Source: JBCCRH01 sp039208045
GTDB lineage: Bacteria; Bacteroidota; Bacteroidia; Chitinophagales; Saprospiraceae
NCBI GenBank assembly: GCA_039208045.1
Contig: JBCCRH010000384.1
Span: forward strand, 1 to 6,016
DNA: 6,016 bases
Reading direction: 5' to 3'
This document shows positions 5,354 to 6,016 of the stretch, in pieces. The position numbers and the translations under genes are program-made. The first letter of the stretch is position 1, and every line of letters starts with the position of its first letter. The notes beneath the pieces were generated by a model that saw only the letters and a program-made list of their open reading frames with translations, was not told the origin of the DNA and did no database searches.

Positions 5354-5367
5354 TGTACGTATATTTG
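5336..5367 (+). promoter_or_regulatory. Bacteroidota-type promoter of nadE
   Basis: TTTG at 5336-5339 and TATATTTG at 5360-5367 match the -33 (TTTG) and -7 (TAnnTTTG) elements known for primary sigma factor promoters of Bacteroidota, with a 20-base spacer, which is within the usual range. The ATG follows 20 bases after the -7 box, giving a short leader of roughly 10-15 bases without a Shine-Dalgarno sequence. This is the best-formed promoter in the window and suggests nadE is transcribed separately from the deaminase. Confidence 0.7.
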
Positions 5368-5387
5368 CCCCAATTAATCCAGATACG

Positions 5388-6016
5388 ATGAAAATAGCAC
5401 TTGCACAACTCAACTATCATATTGGTAATTTTGAGGGCAACCTCCAAAAAATGTTAGAGGGCGTAGCTACGGCTAAAGCACAAGGGGCCGACCTGGTCTG
5501 CTTTGCAGAACTGGCAGTGTGTGGCTATCCACCAAGAGATTTTTTAGAGTTCGATGACTTTATCAAGCGATGCGAAGCAACAGTAGAAGCACTTGCCAAA
5601 GCTGCTGATGGCATTGCAATTATTGTGGGTGCACCTTCGCGCAATCCGGTGGTCGAGGGGAAAGACTTGTTTAATTCTGCTTACTTTTTGAAAGATGGCG
5701 AGGTGCAACAAGTACAGCATAAGGCCCTACTACCTACCTACGATGTGTTCGATGAGTACCGCTATTTTGAGCCAGCAACCATATTCAATTGTATCGAATT
5801 CATGGGCAAACGCATTGGGCTGACGATCTGTGAGGACATTTGGAATATTGGCAATGAAAACCCGTTGTATACTACCTGCCCTATGGACGAGCTGATGCCA
5901 CAGCAGCCTGATCTGATGATTAACATCTCTGCTTCGCCATACAGCGCTGACCATGCCTTCGAGCGCCTACACGTGGTGAAGGCGAATGTAGCGCGCTATG
6001 GCTTGCCGGTGTTTTA
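5388..6016 (+). CDS. nadE: Glutamine-dependent NAD+ synthetase, N-terminal amidase half (cut by window)
   Basis: The enzyme makes NAD+ from deamido-NAD+, ATP and glutamine-derived ammonia, the last step of NAD biosynthesis in the cytoplasm. The 209 complete codons seen belong to the nitrilase-fold glutaminase domain. The catalytic triad is visible: Glu41 in FAELAVCGYPPRD, Lys112 in HKALLPTYDVFDE, and the nucleophile Cys148 in GLTICEDIW. The N-terminus MKIALAQLNYHIGNF is the expected first strand, so ATG 5388 is the start. INISASPYS (178-186) and ERLHVVKANVARY (192-204) are also typical of this domain in NAD+ synthetases. The C-terminal ATP-binding synthetase domain would follow outside the window; the full protein is normally about 540-680 residues. 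It appears to be a separate transcription unit with its own promoter. The two-domain form indicates use of glutamine rather than free ammonia. Confidence 0.95.
   Translation, partial: MKIALAQLNYHIGNFEGNLQKMLEGVATAKAQGADLVCFAELAVCGYPPRDFLEFDDFIKRCEATVEALAKAADGIAIIVGAPSRNPVVEGKDLFNSAYFLKDGEVQQVQHKALLPTYDVFDEYRYFEPATIFNCIEFMGKRIGLTICEDIWNIGNENPLYTTCPMDELMPQQPDLMINISASPYSADHAFERLHVVKANVARYGLPVF

Noticed and set aside
5730..5954. Minus-strand open frame opposite nadE
   Set aside because: Antisense to the NAD+ synthetase catalytic region, with no independent support.

Overview
The window most likely comes from the chromosome of a Bacteroidota bacterium, perhaps a Cytophagia- or Saprospiria-like environmental lineage. 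Three things point there. The octamer TATATTTG, matching the Bacteroidota -7 promoter consensus TAnnTTTG, occurs upstream of two genes. Start codons lack clear Shine-Dalgarno sequences. The protein repertoire fits: a secreted PD40 repeat protein with a carboxypeptidase-regulatory-like domain and coiled coil, an orphan LytTR regulator, and a glutamine-dependent NAD+ synthetase of the MKIALAQLNYHIGNF type. Genus cannot be decided from the sequence alone.

Layout, left to right. (1) 1-1310, minus: N-terminal 436 residues of an exported PD40 beta-propeller / coiled-coil protein that runs off the left edge. (2) 1421-2152, minus: a LytTR-type response regulator whose receiver has lost the phosphoacceptor Asp (Arg54) and the conserved Lys and Thr. 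(3) 2206-2368: a 163-bp imperfect palindrome (MITE-like repeat) that begins at the base after the next gene's stop codon and ends close to the regulator's promoter. (4) 2369-3469, minus: a flavin reductase with a C-terminal plant-type [2Fe-2S] ferredoxin domain (PaaE/XylA architecture). (5) 3470-3659: divergent control region with a small inverted repeat. (6) 3660-4724, plus: an AlkB-type membrane di-iron alkane monooxygenase. (7) 4731-5219, plus: a small zinc nucleoside deaminase that starts at TTG, six bases after the alkB stop and in the same frame. (8) 5220-5387: a repeat- and hairpin-rich spacer followed by a well-formed Bacteroidota promoter. (9) 5388-6016, plus: N-terminal amidase half of NAD+ synthetase, running off the right edge.

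Functionally, the core is the divergent reductase / AlkB pair. The reductase carries FAD, NAD(P)H and [2Fe-2S] sites in one chain, and no rubredoxin gene is visible, so the pair could be a two-component hydroxylase of the XylM/XylA kind; this is inference from gene order and family knowledge. The deaminase is probably co-transcribed with alkB without an evident shared pathway. The regulator and the PD40 protein are co-oriented and could be transcribed together, but nothing proves that the regulator controls its neighbours.

I do not see a clearly undescribed multi-gene system. The best leads are the non-canonical receiver, the palindromic element, the AlkB-reductase pairing, and the in-frame TTG start after alkB. 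No tRNA, rRNA, CRISPR array, insertion-sequence transposase or phage gene was recognised. Every stretch without a gene is under 300 bases.
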